Shown here in pieces: positions 17,752 to 27,436 of a DNA stretch of 64,000 nucleotides (positions within the stretch are counted from its first letter, which is position 1; each line of letters begins with the position of its first letter). The notes under the pieces were generated by a model. That model was not told where the DNA came from. It did no database searches and saw nothing but the letters and a program-made list of their open reading frames with translations. The DNA lies in IMG/VR virus record IMGVR_UViG_3300032799_000664, positions 62,001 through 126,000 of that record. One strand, 5' to 3'. The DNA comes from a virus. The position numbers and the translations under genes are program-made.

Positions 17752-17780
17752 AAAAGCCGGCGTGGCGCCGGCAGCCTTTT
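17752..17780. terminator. Bidirectional terminator
   Basis: Stem GCCGGCG-TGG-CGCCGGC (17756-17772). On the minus strand it is followed by five T, ending the replication operon about 50 bp after its last gene. On the plus strand it is followed by AGCCTTTTC. A near copy of the stem and its 3' flank occurs at 17379-17408. Confidence 0.6.
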
Positions 17781-17828
17781 CAGGACGGTACTGGATCGCA
17801 TGCCGTGCACGGTGGCTACGACACTACA

Positions 17829-18719
17829 CTACGACTGAGGGGTGGCACGCGCGGCATTGATGGCGCGTGTCTTGTCGATGACCTGCTCTTCGCGGGAATC
17901 CGACGTAGGCACAAGTCCTTCTTGATGTGCGCGCACGTCGGTAGAGACGGACATCACCGGCGCGTCGTCGGGTAGATCCGCTTCGATGTGGTGGTAGGCG
18001 GCGCGCATCCGGAACTGGTAGAACCCACGGCGGTTGGCGTCGATGAACGCCGGGTAACCCATGAGCTCGGACAGCTGCGGCACCGACTCGCCGATGCAGT
18101 TCATCTTGTAGAGGATGAACTCGAAGCCCGCGAAAGCGATCGGGAGGTAGTGAACCCGACCGCGTTCGATGTTCGGATCGATGAAGCAGGGGCTGTGCAG
18201 GTAGGCCCGGTGGAGGTCTTCGCTCGTGACCAGTCCGAGGATCGGACCTCGTACGGTATGGAAGACCTTCATCTCCTGGCCGTCCAGCATCGCCTTGGCG
18301 ATCTGATAGACGCCCATCCACACCGACACCTGCTTGAAGTTGTCATCGACTGGGTGGAGCGTCTCCCACTCCGCCTTGTCAGCTTCCCACTGCGCCCGCG
18401 CATCCTTGGTCGCCTGCCAAGCTACACGCGCTTCTTCCGTGGCATCGGGCACCAGTTCGCCCAGCTGCGATACTTCCGGCTTCGGGAACGGCGGTGGCGT
18501 CACCGCCTCCACCTTGATGATGGCCTCCGCTGGCACCTTGACCAGGTCGTCGTTCGACATGATACGCGTCTCGCCACGCTTACCGATCACGAAGCGTATC
18601 AACTCCAGCTTGTGGCCGCCGACCTCCGCTTCGACGGTCTCAGCTTCATTCAGTGGCGACTTCTTGGATTTCGGATCGGAACTCGTCGTCCGTGACGACT
18701 TCGTCTTCCCCTTGCTCAT
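17829..18719 (-). CDS. Unknown protein at end of replication operon (296 aa)
   Basis: ATG 18719 has AGGAGACCTCG before it; the longer upstream frame overlaps the polymerase gene and is rejected. The first 74 bases overlap the end of the polymerase gene. The N-terminus is Lys/Ser-rich ([15 protein letters not shown]). Residues about 60-230 form a mixed domain with FPKPEVSQLGELV, an acidic Trp-rich helix (QWEADKAEWETLH) and YLPIAFAGFEFILYKMN. No family is recognised. The position suggests a replication or recombination accessory. Confidence 0.7.
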   Translation of the reverse strand: MSKGKTKSSRTTSSDPKSKKSPLNEAETVEAEVGGHKLELIRFVIGKRGETRIMSNDDLVKVPAEAIIKVEAVTPPPFPKPEVSQLGELVPDATEEARVAWQATKDARAQWEADKAEWETLHPVDDNFKQVSVWMGVYQIAKAMLDGQEMKVFHTVRGPILGLVTSEDLHRAYLHSPCFIDPNIERGRVHYLPIAFAGFEFILYKMNCIGESVPQLSELMGYPAFIDANRRGFYQFRMRAAYHHIEADLPDDAPVMSVSTDVRAHQEGLVPTSDSREEQVIDKTRAINAARATPQS

Positions 18720-21700
18720 CGAGGTCTCCTGTGGTGGTAGTGGGTGCCGGCAGTGGATGTTTCTCGAGGTACTTCTTGATGTCAACCGTTTCGCCGTAGC
18801 TCGGTCCAACTTCCACGTCCCACAGGAAAGGCACCGGGAGCCAAGGACAAGCTTCGGCAACACGGCGCGTCCCGTACTCACGCATCACCTCGGGCACCTG
18901 AGAGACGTACTGTGGCGGCACGCTGAAGACGAGACTGTCGTGTACCGTCGCATGGAAGAAGCCCCGCAGATCACGAGAGATGACCGGAAAGACTTGGTTG
19001 AGGACCCACAGCACGATGTCACTGCTGGTCGACTGGATCTTGAAGTTGACGGCTTGACGAAAGCAGCGTGAAGCGAAGGATTGGCGATCCGCCAACGGGA
19101 ACCGGCGCTTCCGCCCCGTGTAGGTGTAGATGTTGTGGAACGCCTTGACCTCAATCTCAGTCGCCTGGATGTAGGCGGGGATCGAAGGATACCGCCGGAA
19201 GAGGCCGTCGATGACCTTCTGGGCTTCGTCCTTGCTGATACCAGCAGTCTCAGCAATCTTCGCAGCCTGCGCCCCGTAGAGCGTACCGAACACGACACGC
19301 TTGGTGTTGGTGCGCTGCTTGACCACGGCTTCAGCCACGGCCAGCGCGGCGACGTCCTCCGCAGACAGCTTCAACCCAGTCTTGGCGAGCTCGATCTTGC
19401 GGTCGACGATGTCATCGAGCGTCTGTCGCTGCTGCTCGATGTAGGCATACGTGAAGCGATCGGGGTAGACCTCCGCAGTGAAGTAGGAGTGAGTATCGAG
19501 ACCGTCGTTGATGGACTTGATGAGCTCGGCGTCGTTCGAATAGGCGGCGAAGAGCCGTACCTCGGCGCCCTTCGCATCGACGTTGCAGAGCACGTGGCCT
19601 TCGAGCGGGATGAAGATCTTCTTGATGTTGACGTCGGCCAGCTTCTTCGGGATGTTCTGCATGTTCTCACCTGAAGAGCTGGTCCGTCCTGTACACGTCC
19701 CGACGAGATGGAAACTCGGGTGCATACGGCCATCGATGACTGCGTGCTCACGCACATTCGTGAGGAACGGTGACCGCGCCTTGCACGCTTTACGATGCCG
19801 TACCAGGAGGCGAGGGAAGTCGTACTTGTACGTGTTGGCCACGTACAGCAGAGCCTTCTCGTCAGCTTTGATCTGTCCCTTCGGAGTACGGGCAATCTTC
19901 GCACTGCCCGCATCAACACGAACCTTGGCGCCTTCCTCGTAGAACCCGTCGTTGAAGATGATCCGGATGACCTCCTGGGGGTTTCCCAGAACGAAGCGCT
20001 GTCCCGCGAGCTGGTAGATCTTCTCTTCGGTTTCCCGGGCGACGATCTCCAGCTTCTTGTCGAGTTCCTCCAGGTAGCCCAAGTCCACCGGGAAACCGGT
20101 GTACTCCATCGCCGCCAGTGTCTGGCTCGTGGGGAGTACGTGCTCCCGCATGAGTCGGCGTACTGGTGCCGGCGGCGGCGCAGCTTGTAGCGATGCGCGC
20201 AGCGTCACGTCGTTGGCGTACTCCGTGTCCAGGCGCTTGTGCTGATGAAGGACGTGTTGGCGAGTCACATCGGCGTCAACGGCCGCGTACAACTCCAACT
20301 GCGGCAGTGGGATCATGGTGTAGTCGAAAGGCAACTGATGCACAGGTTCTTCCGGCGGATGTGGCCGCAGTGGCGCCTTCGGCTTCTTGTCCAACACCGA
20401 TTGCCGGATGCGGCGCAGTTCTCGGTTGGTCTCGCCGGTCTTGCGCGCTGCCGCGGCCCGAGCTTTCTCGGCCGTGAACTTCTCGCGCCACTTCGACAAC
20501 GTAGCGTCATAGCTGGCGCGTTCCTGCTCGTAGGCGGTCTGCTGCGTCGTGTACTCCACCAGCGCATGCTGGTACTGATCGACGGCACGGCGGAACGCTT
20601 TGTTGGCCTGTGCGCGGGTCATGCTGCCGTGCGTCTCGCGCAGCTCCGCCACCTTGTCCTCGTAGCCTGCGTAGGCAGGTAGGCGAACCCGGGTGAGCAT
20701 CTTGAGGCCATACGCACCTTGCTTGTCCTCTTCGAGCAAGTGCTCAGCGCCCATCGTGTCCCACACGAAGTTCTCGAGGGGCCAACCGTAGTGGTGACAG
20801 ATCCCTTGAACGTCGAACTGGCCGTTGTGCAACACCTTCGGCTTCGGACAGGCCAGCACACGTTGCACATGTTGTTTCACCTGCGCCAGTTCTTCCGGCG
20901 ACCACCACGCCTGTGGATGATCGAGGACGATCGAAGTCGCCTTCAGTTCTGCCCAGGCGAACGAGATACAGATGATGCGGAAGTCCGGAGCGTAAGGCTC
21001 CAACGAAGTCGTCTCGGTGTCGACCGAGATCATGTGCTTACCCGGCGGATCACCTTCGTTGGCGTAGTTGATGATCTCGTCGCAGAGGTCCTGCACTTCA
21101 GCCACCGTGTGGGGGAACTGGTAGTGCTGCCGGAGGAACTCTTCGGAATGCCGGTGTTGGTCCAACCGGCCTTCGGCGAGGAGGAACGCATTCTGCAAGT
21201 CGCGCTCCAGCTCACGGAAGAGACCCTGCGTGGCCAGAACTGCTTTGGGCGAGTAGGTGACGTAGACGTTGAAGGGTTTCTCGTGTCGCGGCAATGTAAG
21301 CAGTGATGCCGTGCCGCGCAGGTCATCGAAGCGCATCTTGCTGCGCCCCAAGACACTGCGAGCAGCATCAGCGCCGAAGGCTACGATGATGTCAGGCTGG
21401 ATGCGGATGATGGTTTCTTCGAGACGATGGCGGCAGTGCGCCGTCACTTCCTTCGGTACGCGGTCATCCGTCATGCACTGGACCGCGTAGGTGTAGTAGA
21501 CGCGCAACTTGTCGAGTCGATCCGGCCCGTCGGGTAGCCGCGAATACCGCGCGCGAATTCGGCCGAGTGCCATCCGTACCACGATGCCCGCCCGGTCCTG
21601 AAACGCGTTGCCACCGTGCGGTGACGCGATGGCTGGATGATCACCAACGAACAGGACGCGCGCTTCGTGTTCGCCCGCGTCGGGAACGTAGGCGTAGGCG

Positions 21701-21786
21701 TAGAAAGGACAACTGCTGCAGTGCGCCGGCTTGCCCGCAGCTCGGGCCGGATCGTTGACTTCGGGCCTAGTAGTTGAAGTCGTCAT
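18646..21786 (-). CDS. polA: Family A DNA polymerase with N-terminal uracil-DNA-glycosylase-like domain
   Basis: 1046 aa. Residues about 20-190 resemble a family 4 uracil-DNA glycosylase: [16 protein letters not shown]...FQDRAG, VQC...HC, and [14 protein letters not shown], so all four Fe-S cysteines are present. A 3'-5' exonuclease follows, with [22 protein letters not shown] and [11 protein letters not shown], interrupted by a roughly 90-residue Lys/Glu-rich helical insertion. The polymerase domain has motif A ([15 protein letters not shown]), motif B ([14 protein letters not shown]) and motif [10 protein letters not shown], where Ser replaces the usual Glu after the catalytic Asp. ATG 21786 is preferred over GTG 21795. 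It overlaps the genes on both sides. Replicative polymerase of the phage. Confidence 0.92.
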   Translation of the reverse strand: MTTSTTRPEVNDPARAAGKPAHCSSCPFYAYAYVPDAGEHEARVLFVGDHPAIASPHGGNAFQDRAGIVVRMALGRIRARYSRLPDGPDRLDKLRVYYTYAVQCMTDDRVPKEVTAHCRHRLEETIIRIQPDIIVAFGADAARSVLGRSKMRFDDLRGTASLLTLPRHEKPFNVYVTYSPKAVLATQGLFRELERDLQNAFLLAEGRLDQHRHSEEFLRQHYQFPHTVAEVQDLCDEIINYANEGDPPGKHMISVDTETTSLEPYAPDFRIICISFAWAELKATSIVLDHPQAWWSPEELAQVKQHVQRVLACPKPKVLHNGQFDVQGICHHYGWPLENFVWDTMGAEHLLEEDKQGAYGLKMLTRVRLPAYAGYEDKVAELRETHGSMTRAQANKAFRRAVDQYQHALVEYTTQQTAYEQERASYDATLSKWREKFTAEKARAAAARKTGETNRELRRIRQSVLDKKPKAPLRPHPPEEPVHQLPFDYTMIPLPQLELYAAVDADVTRQHVLHQHKRLDTEYANDVTLRASLQAAPPPAPVRRLMREHVLPTSQTLAAMEYTGFPVDLGYLEELDKKLEIVARETEEKIYQLAGQRFVLGNPQEVIRIIFNDGFYEEGAKVRVDAGSAKIARTPKGQIKADEKALLYVANTYKYDFPRLLVRHRKACKARSPFLTNVREHAVIDGRMHPSFHLVGTCTGRTSSSGENMQNIPKKLADVNIKKIFIPLEGHVLCNVDAKGAEVRLFAAYSNDAELIKSINDGLDTHSYFTAEVYPDRFTYAYIEQQRQTLDDIVDRKIELAKTGLKLSAEDVAALAVAEAVVKQRTNTKRVVFGTLYGAQAAKIAETAGISKDEAQKVIDGLFRRYPSIPAYIQATEIEVKAFHNIYTYTGRKRRFPLADRQSFASRCFRQAVNFKIQSTSSDIVLWVLNQVFPVISRDLRGFFHATVHDSLVFSVPPQYVSQVPEVMREYGTRRVAEACPWLPVPFLWDVEVGPSYGETVDIKKYLEKHPLPAPTTTTGDLDEQGEDEVVTDDEFRSEIQEVATE

Positions 21787-24700
21787 CCTTGACACCCTTC
21801 TTCGGCGGTGGCGTCGAGGTGTCAGACGCGCCGTCGCCTGTGCTTGTACCAGTCCCCGCGGCCTCCTTCTTGCCCAGCACGTCTTCGGGTTTCGAGAACA
21901 CGGCCGTCTTCAGCTGTTCGGCGTACTCCTGTGACATGTCGATGTCCTCCATACCTTTCAACTTGCCCGGAGTACGGGACTGTGCGGCATCGTCGAGGTA
22001 CTCGGTCACCTTGAACGCGGCGACGTTCTCCATGCGACTGCCCCGCGTCATGTAGGGCAAGAGACGATCCAGAGCCCCGCTCTGGCGCAGCGTCTCGTCG
22101 CTGATGTAGTAGTGGTTGCGCACCGAGTGGGCCTTCAACCAGTCTGCTGGCCGGTGGCTGTACTCCTGAACGCTGCTCAGGATCGTGAAGCGCGCCAGGG
22201 CGAAGTCGATGACTATCGCTTCCAGTTCCTTGTCGTAGTAGCAGCCAGAAGCGGTACGGTTGAGGTTCTCCGGGGTGGGACTATTGAGGATCGATCCCAC
22301 CGTTCGCTGCACCGTGTCGCCCATGTCGGGCATACGCACCGCGGGGACTGATAGCACGGTGGTGAGGATGTCCCCGCTCAGCGAGCTACGGGCAATGCGC
22401 GACAAGTAGGTCCGGTTGAGACGGAAGTGGTCACGGAAGAGCACGTCGTACTCGACGCCGGCGTGCTTCATGATCGCCAACGCGCCGTAGTAGTGCTCAC
22501 GACTACGAGAGATGTCGCTGAACTCGACGCCGGCGCCGTACTTGTACTGTTCAGCGACATCGTTGTAGATGCGCCGCAGCGCCCGGAGTTCGCGCCACAT
22601 GATCAATGGCGCATCTTCACGAAGCTTGCGAATGGTGAGCGCACCGAAGGCCTCTAGGAGGAGCACCTCCGGAGTGGGCCGATTCTCCTGCCGATCCATC
22701 TCGATCATGATGGTGCGGGAGAGGTCCTCCGGCAGCTGCGTCTGGCGAATGCCGGCCAACCAGACGGGGTGATGCACGCTGTATTCGACCGGCTGTCCGT
22801 TTACGCTACCTTGGATGGTCCGGCCCGCTTCATTAGCCAATCCCCGGAAGTGCTGTGACAAGCGCTGCACCGTCTGGCTTTTCGGGTCGTGCGCCAAGCC
22901 CTTGTCCTCGAACTCGTCGAGGCACAGCGTGATCGTCGAGTTGTTCATCGCCTGGCGCACACCCGCGACGGTGTAGTTGTCCATCCACAGCGCCGGCTGA
23001 ACGATGTTGATGGCGGGTTTGGAGGTACGTCCGATCAGACCGCCGACGAGGAACGTCTTACCGCTGCTGTGCTCAGCTGTGATCATGAGCAGAGGTTGGC
23101 GGGCGAAGGCGTCGGCAATGAAGCCTTGTAGGATGAACGCGGCCATGAAGTGCGCCGTGTTCTCGTGATGCTTGAAACGCCAACCCGTACTGAGAATCCG
23201 GTAGACCAGATCGTAGAGCTCCCGGAAGGACAATCTCGGCACCCGATTGAAGTCGTCCTCATCCTTGTACAGCGGATAGGCGTCGAGTGGTCGTCGTCCG
23301 TGCTCGGCGTAGATGACGACGTTACCATCGGCCGGGCCGTTGCACTTCCGCCACAACGGGATGTCGCAGTCGCCTTCGTAGGTTCCCTTGAAGAGACTCA
23401 TTCCCTTTACCGCGTAAAGGGTCGTGGTCGTCTTGTCGTCTTCGTCAGTCGTGTCAATGACGTGCGTGCCTGCGCTGATGGTCTTCACCTGCGACGTACC
23501 CGGCAGTGCATTGGCGAGGCGTTGAACCGCCCACTGCACGTAGGGCTCGAGTATGCGGACGCGGTCCGCATAGAAGACCTCGCCTTTGGCCACGCTCTCG
23601 GCGTACGACATGATGAAGGCAGGTTCGCCGACTTCGTTGCGGATGAAGAGATAGATGTCCTTGCCGCGAGACAGCGCCGCGACCTGTGCTGCCAGCCGCT
23701 TCGGTTCGTTGAGGGGCAGGTCGTAGAGGGTGTCGGTGATGCGGTCGTAGACCCGCAGCATCGAATTGTTGCCTTCACGTAGCCAGTCGAGGACCGATAG
23801 TCGCGCTGCCAGCACACCGCGGATGCGCTCGATGAACGCCTCCTCGTGCTCGTCGGTCGAGGCCATCTTGCTGAGGATCATGCCGACGTTGACGGTGTGG
23901 TGGACGCGCTGGATGTCCTCGACGTAGGCCTGCTGCTCCGCGGTGTCGCGGACGTAGATACCCCACTTGGAGGCGCGGTTGGTCAGCTGGCTGACGTCGA
24001 GGGGATCGATCCCGACCATCTCCGACAAGGCGCGTTCGGCCGCCCACTTGTAGGGGAGCTGGTAGTTCGACGGGTCGCGCAGCGCCGTCTGCACGGTGTT
24101 GAGGCCGAACGCTTTCATCGCGTCGTCCGGGTCGATCTTGTCCTGGCCCGGGATGGTGAACGCCGCCGGCCAGGTGAAGATGCGCAGCCCCAGGTGGAAG
24201 GTCTTCTCCAGCACGCTCTTCACGAACTCGTTGCCGCCGGGATCGTTGTCGCCGACGATGTAGGCGATCTCGAAGCCGAACTCCTTGAGGTAGTCGAGCC
24301 CATCGATGGCACCGCCGCCGCCGCTGAAGCAGACGAAGCCGATATTGGGCGGTACCGTGTCGAATTGCCGGGTGGCGATGCTGAGCATGTCGAACTCGCC
24401 TTCGACGACGACGCAGCTCTTCTGCGTCTGGGCATCGATCATGCGGCCGTAGGGCGGGCAGCCGTAGAGGCCGAACATGCCGCGGCGGTCCTCGGTCTCG
24501 TCCTTGACCCATTGCACCAGCTTGGCGTCCTCAGTGCTGAAGATGCCGTTCGGGAGCAGCGTCGGCACCGCCCGGATCTTGACGTGGCTCGGGAGGTCGG
24601 GCGTGTCGCCGGTGAAGTACAGCACCGCGCCCTGCCACAGACTCGGATTGGTGAAGAAAGACTCGAGGTAGTCCTTGGCCAGCTCCCACATCTGGTCCTT

Positions 24701-25372
24701 GTCGAGGTTCTCCTTCTCGGCCCGGTCCTTGAGGAGCTGCTCCAGCTCCATCGACGGCAGTAGCATGCCGAGGGGCAGCTCGGAGTACCAGTTCGGCGCC
24801 GAACGCGGGATGCCACGGTAGTCGAGGTACCGCACCGTGCGCGCGGCGTAGCCGTAGCGCGGGTCACTCGACGCGGCGTCGTAGCCGACGCGGTCGTAGA
24901 GCTTCGCCACTGCGCTCAGCTCCGCGTTGCTGACCAGGTGCAGCAGCCGCTTCATGGTGCGGCGCCGCCACTGCACGCTGAGCCCGTTGATGACCTTCGC
25001 CGGGAAGTCCTTGAGCCCGTACGTGTCCTTCAGGTCGATCATGGCGTCGACGTAGGTCGTCGCCTTGCCGGCCTTGGTCTTGAGCGCCGCCACGAAGGTG
25101 ATCGGGTTCCAGAAGAACGCCTTGCACCCGAAGCACTTGGCGTAGTGCTTCTCGAAGTCGATGGTGAACGACGGGGACTTCTCGTCGTGGAAGGGGCACA
25201 GGCCCATGATGCGCGGCCCCTTGCGCACCCAGTTCTGCGCCCCGGCGGCGTTCTTCACGTAGCCGAGCCACTGATCGGGCGTGATGTCGTTCCAGACGCG
25301 CTTGATCGAAGCGACGCCGATCCTCTTCAGGGTCTGCGGATCCGTAGGCCCCGTGTTCTTCTTCCCAGGCAT
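21767..25372 (-). CDS. Primase fused to a helicase-like ATPase (1201 aa)
   Basis: The N-terminus has a DnaG-type zinc ribbon ([11 protein letters not shown] ... CFGC). A TOPRIM domain follows: [13 protein letters not shown] and VGDNDPGG carry the catalytic Glu and Asp-x-Asp. The C-terminal half has Walker A AEHSSGKT near residue 780 and Walker [10 protein letters not shown], like helicase or D5-type ATPase domains joined to phage primases. The C-terminal tail is acidic and Ser/Thr/Pro-rich. RBS CAGGAGG precedes ATG 25372. It would unwind and prime at the fork with the polymerase encoded next. Palindrome copy 4 lies inside (codons for LYAVK). Confidence 0.9.
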   Translation of the reverse strand: MPGKKNTGPTDPQTLKRIGVASIKRVWNDITPDQWLGYVKNAAGAQNWVRKGPRIMGLCPFHDEKSPSFTIDFEKHYAKCFGCKAFFWNPITFVAALKTKAGKATTYVDAMIDLKDTYGLKDFPAKVINGLSVQWRRRTMKRLLHLVSNAELSAVAKLYDRVGYDAASSDPRYGYAARTVRYLDYRGIPRSAPNWYSELPLGMLLPSMELEQLLKDRAEKENLDKDQMWELAKDYLESFFTNPSLWQGAVLYFTGDTPDLPSHVKIRAVPTLLPNGIFSTEDAKLVQWVKDETEDRRGMFGLYGCPPYGRMIDAQTQKSCVVVEGEFDMLSIATRQFDTVPPNIGFVCFSGGGGAIDGLDYLKEFGFEIAYIVGDNDPGGNEFVKSVLEKTFHLGLRIFTWPAAFTIPGQDKIDPDDAMKAFGLNTVQTALRDPSNYQLPYKWAAERALSEMVGIDPLDVSQLTNRASKWGIYVRDTAEQQAYVEDIQRVHHTVNVGMILSKMASTDEHEEAFIERIRGVLAARLSVLDWLREGNNSMLRVYDRITDTLYDLPLNEPKRLAAQVAALSRGKDIYLFIRNEVGEPAFIMSYAESVAKGEVFYADRVRILEPYVQWAVQRLANALPGTSQVKTISAGTHVIDTTDEDDKTTTTLYAVKGMSLFKGTYEGDCDIPLWRKCNGPADGNVVIYAEHGRRPLDAYPLYKDEDDFNRVPRLSFRELYDLVYRILSTGWRFKHHENTAHFMAAFILQGFIADAFARQPLLMITAEHSSGKTFLVGGLIGRTSKPAINIVQPALWMDNYTVAGVRQAMNNSTITLCLDEFEDKGLAHDPKSQTVQRLSQHFRGLANEAGRTIQGSVNGQPVEYSVHHPVWLAGIRQTQLPEDLSRTIMIEMDRQENRPTPEVLLLEAFGALTIRKLREDAPLIMWRELRALRRIYNDVAEQYKYGAGVEFSDISRSREHYYGALAIMKHAGVEYDVLFRDHFRLNRTYLSRIARSSLSGDILTTVLSVPAVRMPDMGDTVQRTVGSILNSPTPENLNRTASGCYYDKELEAIVIDFALARFTILSSVQEYSHRPADWLKAHSVRNHYYISDETLRQSGALDRLLPYMTRGSRMENVAAFKVTEYLDDAAQSRTPGKLKGMEDIDMSQEYAEQLKTAVFSKPEDVLGKKEAAGTGTSTGDGASDTSTPPPKKGVKDDDFNY
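23405..23419. repeat. Palindrome family copy 4 (CTTTACCGCGTAAAG)
   Basis: 6+3+6 palindrome inside the primase gene. Identical in sequence to the intergenic copy at 37523. Confidence 0.75.
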
Positions 25373-25413
25373 GCAACCTCCTGGCGCGGAGGTGCCCCCT
25401 TAGCGAAGCAGTA

Positions 25414-26202
25414 TCACTTCGTCATGGCCGGGCACATGAGTTGGTAGCCACACGACTTGCATCGCCAGCACGGGTGTGGTTCACCAGCGGCGGCGACCTC
25501 TGCTGCTTGGGTGAGGCAGACTTCGATCTCTTCTCGAATGCGAGTACGCAGCACCGGCAGTGGATACTCCGGTGCCCAGACGGTACGGTTGCCGTGCTCG
25601 TCTGGATCTTTGCTCAGGTAGTGAAGTCCAGTGCGAATGCTCTTGAGGTTCGGTCGATGAGCATCAGCGAACAAGCTGTACAGCTTCAGCTGATGTGCGT
25701 GCCGGTCTACGGGCAACGGCAGTCCGGTCTTGTGATCGAGGATGACCGCGACGGGATGTCGTGTGTAAATGAGAAAGTCGATGCGCCCGCGTACCAGGGC
25801 ATCCGGCGCCTTATAGCCGGTGAGCGTGAAGTCGTCCTTCAGCGCTATCTCGGCTTCGAACAACATCTCCTGGGTTCCATGCGCCTGGTTGAAGCGCTCC
25901 ACCCAAGCGATGAAGTCCTTCACGGCGTTTCGGAAGGTGCGCACCCGCAACGCCATTTCATGCGTCAGCTCGTAGGATTCCAGAGCTTGCTGCAGCGCTC
26001 GATCGACGCTTATCTTCCCCTGCAAGGACCATTCGAGGATGTGGTGAACCGCTGAACCCACGGTCATCGCCTCAGAAGAGGCCACCAGCTCCTTCTCGTG
26101 CAGGACGTACTTCTGGCGAAAAGCGAAGGGACAGTCCAGCGCCAAGTCGAGCATCGATGGTGACCAGGGCGCTAACTTTCGAGCGGCGGCAGATACGGAC
26201 AT
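25414..26202 (-). CDS. Cas4/RecB-like PD-(D/E)XK nuclease with Fe-S cysteines (262 aa)
   Basis: GRIDFLIY and AVILDHKTG give the Asp and the D-x-K of the PD-(D/E)XK nuclease core; HQLKLYSLFA is the usual QxxxY helix. One Cys near residue 25 (DCPFAFRQKY) and three at the C-terminus (CWRCKSCGYQLMC) form the Fe-S set seen in Cas4 and AddB. ATG 26202 has GGAGGCCC before it. It probably trims DNA ends in recombination or replication. No CRISPR array or cas1/cas2 gene is present, so an adaptation role is not suggested. A second member is at 31954-32922. Confidence 0.85.
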   Translation of the reverse strand: MSVSAAARKLAPWSPSMLDLALDCPFAFRQKYVLHEKELVASSEAMTVGSAVHHILEWSLQGKISVDRALQQALESYELTHEMALRVRTFRNAVKDFIAWVERFNQAHGTQEMLFEAEIALKDDFTLTGYKAPDALVRGRIDFLIYTRHPVAVILDHKTGLPLPVDRHAHQLKLYSLFADAHRPNLKSIRTGLHYLSKDPDEHGNRTVWAPEYPLPVLRTRIREEIEVCLTQAAEVAAAGEPHPCWRCKSCGYQLMCPAMTK

Positions 26203-26228
26203 GACGGGCCTCCACGGGGACACATACA

Positions 26229-26278
26229 CCGGTGGACGTCGTGCCGAGTCGCGAGCAGCAAGGCACGACGTCCACCGG
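26229..26278. repeat. Perfect 17-bp inverted repeat between genes
   Basis: Arms at 26229-26245 and 26262-26278 are perfectly complementary (CCGGTGGACGTCGTGCC and its complement), with a 16-nt loop. There is no T-run on either side, so it is not a standard terminator. Confidence 0.8.
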
Positions 26279-26286
26279 CTCCGGAG

Positions 26287-27312
26287 CTAGAAGCCCTTCG
26301 TCACGTCGGGATTGTCACCGCCCGGGCTGCTCGGGCTGCTGATGCCCAATCCGGCCATGTCGACGTTCTCATCGACTGCCGACGCCTGGGGACCACGATT
26401 CATGGTGGTCTGCCAGTGCTGCTTGAGGAACGCTTGGCGTTCACCGCGGAGCATCTGGTAGAGCGTCGCCGCCGACTCGCGGATGTGCGTGGGCGACGGT
26501 TGATTCGCGGACGACACGGCGAAGATGTGATAGTCCGGTCCCTTGTCGGAGCGCTGCACCGACGTCTCCAGGCTCAGCCAGCGATCCCAGATGGCGTCGC
26601 CTTCACTGGCCAGTTGGTTCACACGGCTGCCCGCCTTGCGGCTCGACTTGGCGAACTCGAGCTTGTACAGCCGCAGGTTCTGCGCGAGGACGATGTACGT
26701 CAGGACGTTGTCGCAGTCCGTCTTCTTCCCGGTGTTGTTCTTGCCCATCGGCAGGTACTGGCACTTCATGCAGTCACCGAACATGGTGCCGAGCTTCGCA
26801 TCGAATGCGACGCAAACGGGGCGACCAAGCGTGCCGTCCTGCGGGAACATCCGGTTCATCTCGAACCCGTAGAGCGGCACGAAGCGGAAGGGCTTGTCCA
26901 CCTTCGAACCGAACGAGGTGTAGAGGTCCCCGTTCTGGCAGCCTTCGGGGCGCTGCTTCGAAACCGCCTGGAGAATCCAGACGGTCGGAACCACGAATCC
27001 CTTGGCCATCTCCTCCAACCCCTCCTTCATGGGGTTGACGGAGCGCAGCAGCGAGTGGATCTGCTCCTGCTCAGCACCGCTGTACTTCGCGGCGATCGCC
27101 TGCAGCTGCGCCATCGCGGTGTCCTTCGCCGCGGTGAACGCTTCCATGTAGGCGTCCTTGGAGGGTGCGACGATCAGCGCCTGGTCACCGTTGTTGCCGG
27201 CGGCCGGCGCCGGCATAGCTGACACCTCGGCGACCGGCGCTTCGACCGGTGGTGGAGTTGCGGACTGCGGCGTGGTGGTCGTGGACGGAACAGTGTCTTT
27301 GGACTTTGACAT
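26287..27312 (-). CDS. Probable single-stranded-DNA-binding-type protein (341 aa)
   Basis: ATG 27312 has AAGGAGACTC before it. The first 55 residues are Ser/Thr/Pro/Ala-rich and disordered. The core (residues about 90-270) is beta-rich and aromatic with a Cys group (GDCMKCQYLPMGKNNTGKKTDC) that looks like a zinc site. The C-terminus is flexible and ends in an acidic-aromatic tail (DNPDVTKGF), a feature of proteins such as SSB that recruit partners. It is first in the replication operon under its own promoter. The assignment rests on layout and composition, not on a recognised family; it could be another replication accessory. Confidence 0.45.
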   Translation of the reverse strand: MSKSKDTVPSTTTTPQSATPPPVEAPVAEVSAMPAPAAGNNGDQALIVAPSKDAYMEAFTAAKDTAMAQLQAIAAKYSGAEQEQIHSLLRSVNPMKEGLEEMAKGFVVPTVWILQAVSKQRPEGCQNGDLYTSFGSKVDKPFRFVPLYGFEMNRMFPQDGTLGRPVCVAFDAKLGTMFGDCMKCQYLPMGKNNTGKKTDCDNVLTYIVLAQNLRLYKLEFAKSSRKAGSRVNQLASEGDAIWDRWLSLETSVQRSDKGPDYHIFAVSSANQPSPTHIRESAATLYQMLRGERQAFLKQHWQTTMNRGPQASAVDENVDMAGLGISSPSSPGGDNPDVTKGF

Positions 27313-27340
27313 CTTGAGTCTCCTTGTTGAGAAGGTCCTC

Positions 27341-27370
27341 ACGTTACCGTTGTGACACCAGTAGCGTCAA
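27341..27370 (-). promoter_or_regulatory. Sigma-70-type promoter of replication operon
   Basis: Minus strand TTGACG (27365-27370), 18-bp spacer, TAACGT (27341-27346), 28 bp before the start at 27312. Confidence 0.6.
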
Positions 27371-27375
27371 GCAGA

Positions 27376-27418
27376 TCCTCTTTACGGGAAGAGGACTTCT
27401 CACGGCTGTAAAGCCGTG
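27376..27418. promoter_or_regulatory. Two inverted repeats between divergent promoters
   Basis: TCCTCTT/AAGAGGA (27376-27395) and CACGGCT-GTAA-AGCCGTG (27401-27418) lie back to back between the replication promoter and the sigma-gene promoter. The second overlaps the extended -10 box of the sigma gene. They fit paired operators. Confidence 0.5.
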
Positions 27419-27425
27419 ATACGCT
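27417..27425 (+). promoter_or_regulatory. Extended -10 promoter of sigma gene
   Basis: TGATACGCT, 11 bp before ATG 27437, overlapping the inverted repeat that ends at 27418. The leader would be very short. Confidence 0.45.
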
Positions 27426-27436
27426 TGGACAACGCC

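Larger units (their letters stand above)
17010..17782 (+). ncRNA. Candidate large structured non-coding RNA
   Basis: About 770 bp with no credible gene on either strand and a high density of perfect inverted repeats. Examples: CGCCTTC/GAAGGCG (17015-17040); GGTTT-CTTTCCG with CGGAAAG-AAACC (17042-17080); a branched stem 17090-17132 enclosing GGAAG/CTTCC; GACGACG-TAG-CGTCGTC (17152-17168); GGTTCTC-GCA-GAGAACC (17352-17368) inside TCAGG/CCTGA; GGCGGCG-TGA-CGCCGCC (17567-17583); AGCACTT-TC-AAGTGCT (17584-17599). The sequence CCACTTCGTT occurs three times and a related form once. The plus strand is favoured by an extended -10 box at 17000 and a stem with T-run at 17756. The size and ornate folding resemble phage-borne large RNAs such as GOLLD or ROOL, but membership is not established. 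Confidence 0.55.

Noticed and set aside
17000-17823. tRNA genes in the gene-free region
   Set aside because: No acceptor/T-arm combination could be fitted; GGTTCGATC at about 17713 lacks a matching T-stem.
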